Shown here one piece after another: positions 20,753 through 21,585 of a DNA stretch of 21,585 nt. Below the pieces are notes generated by a model. It had not been told where the DNA came from, did not search any database, and saw only the letters and a list, made by a program, of their open reading frames with translations. The stretch is from IMG/VR virus record IMGVR_UViG_3300033146_003231, positions 1 through 21,585 of that record. One strand, given 5' to 3'. Position numbers and translations under genes: made by a program. The DNA comes from a virus. Numbering within the stretch: position 1 is the stretch's first letter; every line of letters begins with the position of its first letter.

Positions 20753-20796
20753 TCTCGAAAGAAACTTTGACTTTAGAAAGAATGAAAATTCTTTTT
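20740..20796 (+). ncRNA. Small promoter-hairpin-terminator unit 2
   Basis: Transcribed from the promoter at 20728-20733. The leader GAGTCTCGAAAGAAACTT can fold as GAG-TCT-CGAA-AGA-AA-CTT, the same shape as unit 1 with exchanged inner pairs, and ends with GAAAGAAT-GAAA-ATTCTTTT-T. Confidence 0.55.
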
Positions 20797-20852
20797 ATAT
20801 TTAAGCTAACTTTAATGTTAGTTATGGTATAATATAGAATATAAAGGATGAG
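20777..20852 (+). repeat. 76-bp direct repeat, copy 2
   Basis: See 20677-20752. TATAAT at 20828-20833. Confidence 0.95.
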
Positions 20853-20901
20853 CGTTCAAACGAAACTCTTCCTTTATTTAAAAGAATTGAAAAATTCTTT
20901 T
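20840..20901 (+). ncRNA. Small promoter-hairpin-terminator unit 3
   Basis: Carries GAGCGTTCAAACGAAACTC again (20850-20868), exactly 200 bp after unit 1. It ends with AAAAGAATT-GAAA-AATTCTTTT (20880-20901), a nine-pair hairpin with the same GAAA loop but little T run after it. Confidence 0.55.
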
Positions 20902-20903
20902 GA

Positions 20904-20939
20904 AATTTAAGCTAGGTTTAAGCTTAAACATGGTATAAT
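20904..20939 (+). promoter_or_regulatory. TTTAA-phased promoter of the long structured RNA
   Basis: TTTAAGCTAGG-TTTAAGCTTAAACATGG-TATAAT (20934-20939): the most regular copy of the promoter type, with two TTTAAG tracts 11 bp apart. Confidence 0.75.
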
Positions 20940-20944
20940 ATAGA

Positions 20945-21585
20945 AGTAGAAGATAAGTTAGTTCAAAGAAGATATTGAGTTCAAAATTAAAAAATCGTAA
21001 TAGGTTTAATCTGATATTTTCTTTGAGTTAATTAAAATCATAGTAAACAGAAACGCTGGAGACTGTCCGTAAGGAAGATGCACCGGCCACTGGAGGTTAC
21101 TTGATTTACCTAAGCTGAAAGGTAATTAATTTTGTCAAGATTAGACTGTTTAAGACATAAAAATAAACAAAGGTATCGTTGATTCGTTGGAAGACTCGGA
21201 ATTGAATAAGTAGTAGAGGTTATAGTCTGCGAAAAAGAATTCAGGAAGAATGAGGAATGCAGGTACAAATTGATTCAATGAAGATTATTTGACACCAACC
21301 AGAGAATGGTATAGGTAATTTTCATTGAGTTAATCACTCTACCGTTGTAAGTTATAGGACTTTTGAGAACAAAGTAAAACTTTCCGAGAACCGTAACTCG
21401 TAATCTGTTCGGTGATTTTGAGACGAATTTGTAGAATAAAATTCTCAAAATCCTTGGTATTGATTATACTGAGGTTATACTTATATAGAAGCACCAGGAT
21501 GAATTTATTCACTGTAACAGACGCTAATATAAGTTAAGCAGTTCTTGGGTAAGGCTCAAACTCCCTTGAATTATACGACTGTAGG
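20945..21585 (+). ncRNA. Long structured non-coding RNA (continues past the window)
   Basis: At least 640 nt with no credible ORF and a balanced, less A/T-extreme composition than intergenic DNA nearby. Long helices can be read: 20958-20976 with 21013-21031 (19 pairs, four G·U); 21270-21289 with 21314-21333 (20 pairs including G·U); 21414-21430 with 21439-21452 (14 pairs, one bulge); 21479-21488 with 21524-21534. Smaller ones are 21044-21050/21146-21152, 21055-21059/21083-21087 enclosing a TCC-GTAA-GGA GNRA hairpin, and 21100-21104/21135-21139 enclosing TTACC/GGTAA. Long phage RNAs of this kind are known (GOLLD, ROOL), but membership cannot be judged by eye. No tRNA was found in it. Confidence 0.7.

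Noticed and set aside
20740-20775. Hammerhead ribozyme suggested by GATGAG...CGAAAG...GAAAC
   Set aside because: The CUGAUGA box is incomplete and stems I and III with a cleavage triplet cannot be drawn.
20945-21585. tRNA genes in the right-hand non-coding region
   Set aside because: No cloverleaf with a GTTC-type T loop and matching acceptor arms could be found; the long helices do not fit tRNA.

Overview
The window looks like part of a large, AT-rich, T4-like (tailed, myovirus-type) bacteriophage genome that infects a flagellated bacterium, most likely in the Campylobacterota (Arcobacter, Sulfurimonas or Campylobacter relatives). Seen directly: a T4 gp43-type family B DNA polymerase cut into two genes, a dNMP kinase next to a dCMP-deaminase-like enzyme, six homing-endonuclease genes of several families, dozens of tightly packed small ORFs with ATGA/TAATG overlaps, and many copies of the T4-type late promoter octamer TATAAATA. 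The flagellin and FlaG proteins and the T-rich, periodic, -35-less promoters are what suggest a Campylobacterota host. That assignment is inference.

Layout. (1) 1-2.95 kb, minus strand: a flagellar module of flagellin, a coiled-coil protein and FlaG. The flagellin gene is split by a group I intron whose P1, P10, P7 and flanking GNRA hairpins can be read. An HNH endonuclease ORF sits in the P1 loop. (2) 2.95-6.8 kb, plus: small unknown and membrane proteins, and a BRCT-domain gene whose 5' end is separated from its body by a DUF723-type endonuclease gene. (3) 6.8-8.2 kb: a GIY-YIG endonuclease behind a structured, pseudoknotted leader. (4) 8.2-12.75 kb: two lipoproteins and about fifteen small unknown genes. 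(5) 12.8-14.1 kb: nucleotide metabolism. (6) 14.1-14.25 kb: an 11-bp tandem repeat merging into a promoter. (7) 14.2-19.0 kb: HNH endonuclease, polymerase N-half, antisense endonuclease, polymerase C-half with a +1 frameshift inside motif B. (8) 19.0-20.5 kb: an acidic paralogue pair (the second frameshifted) and a second, antisense GIY-YIG endonuclease with the same pseudoknot architecture. (9) 20.5-21.6 kb: no gene, but a 100-bp-period array of promoter-hairpin-terminator units, then a long, strongly structured non-coding transcript that runs off the window.

How the parts work together. Two promoter classes are visible. One is TATAAT preceded by TTTAAG/T tracts spaced 11 bp apart with no normal -35 box, probably early or middle. 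The other is TATAAATA, probably late. Several TATAAATA copies lie directly before homing endonucleases, in three cases inside a leader or with only 4 nt before the ATG, as if late transcription licenses endonuclease translation. The five free-standing endonuclease genes are flush with a neighbour's start or stop codon, and have cut or re-capped the BRCT and polymerase genes. The best candidates for undescribed biology are the phage flagellin with its intron, the covarying pseudoknot leader shared by two GIY-YIG endonucleases, and the long structured RNA at the right end.
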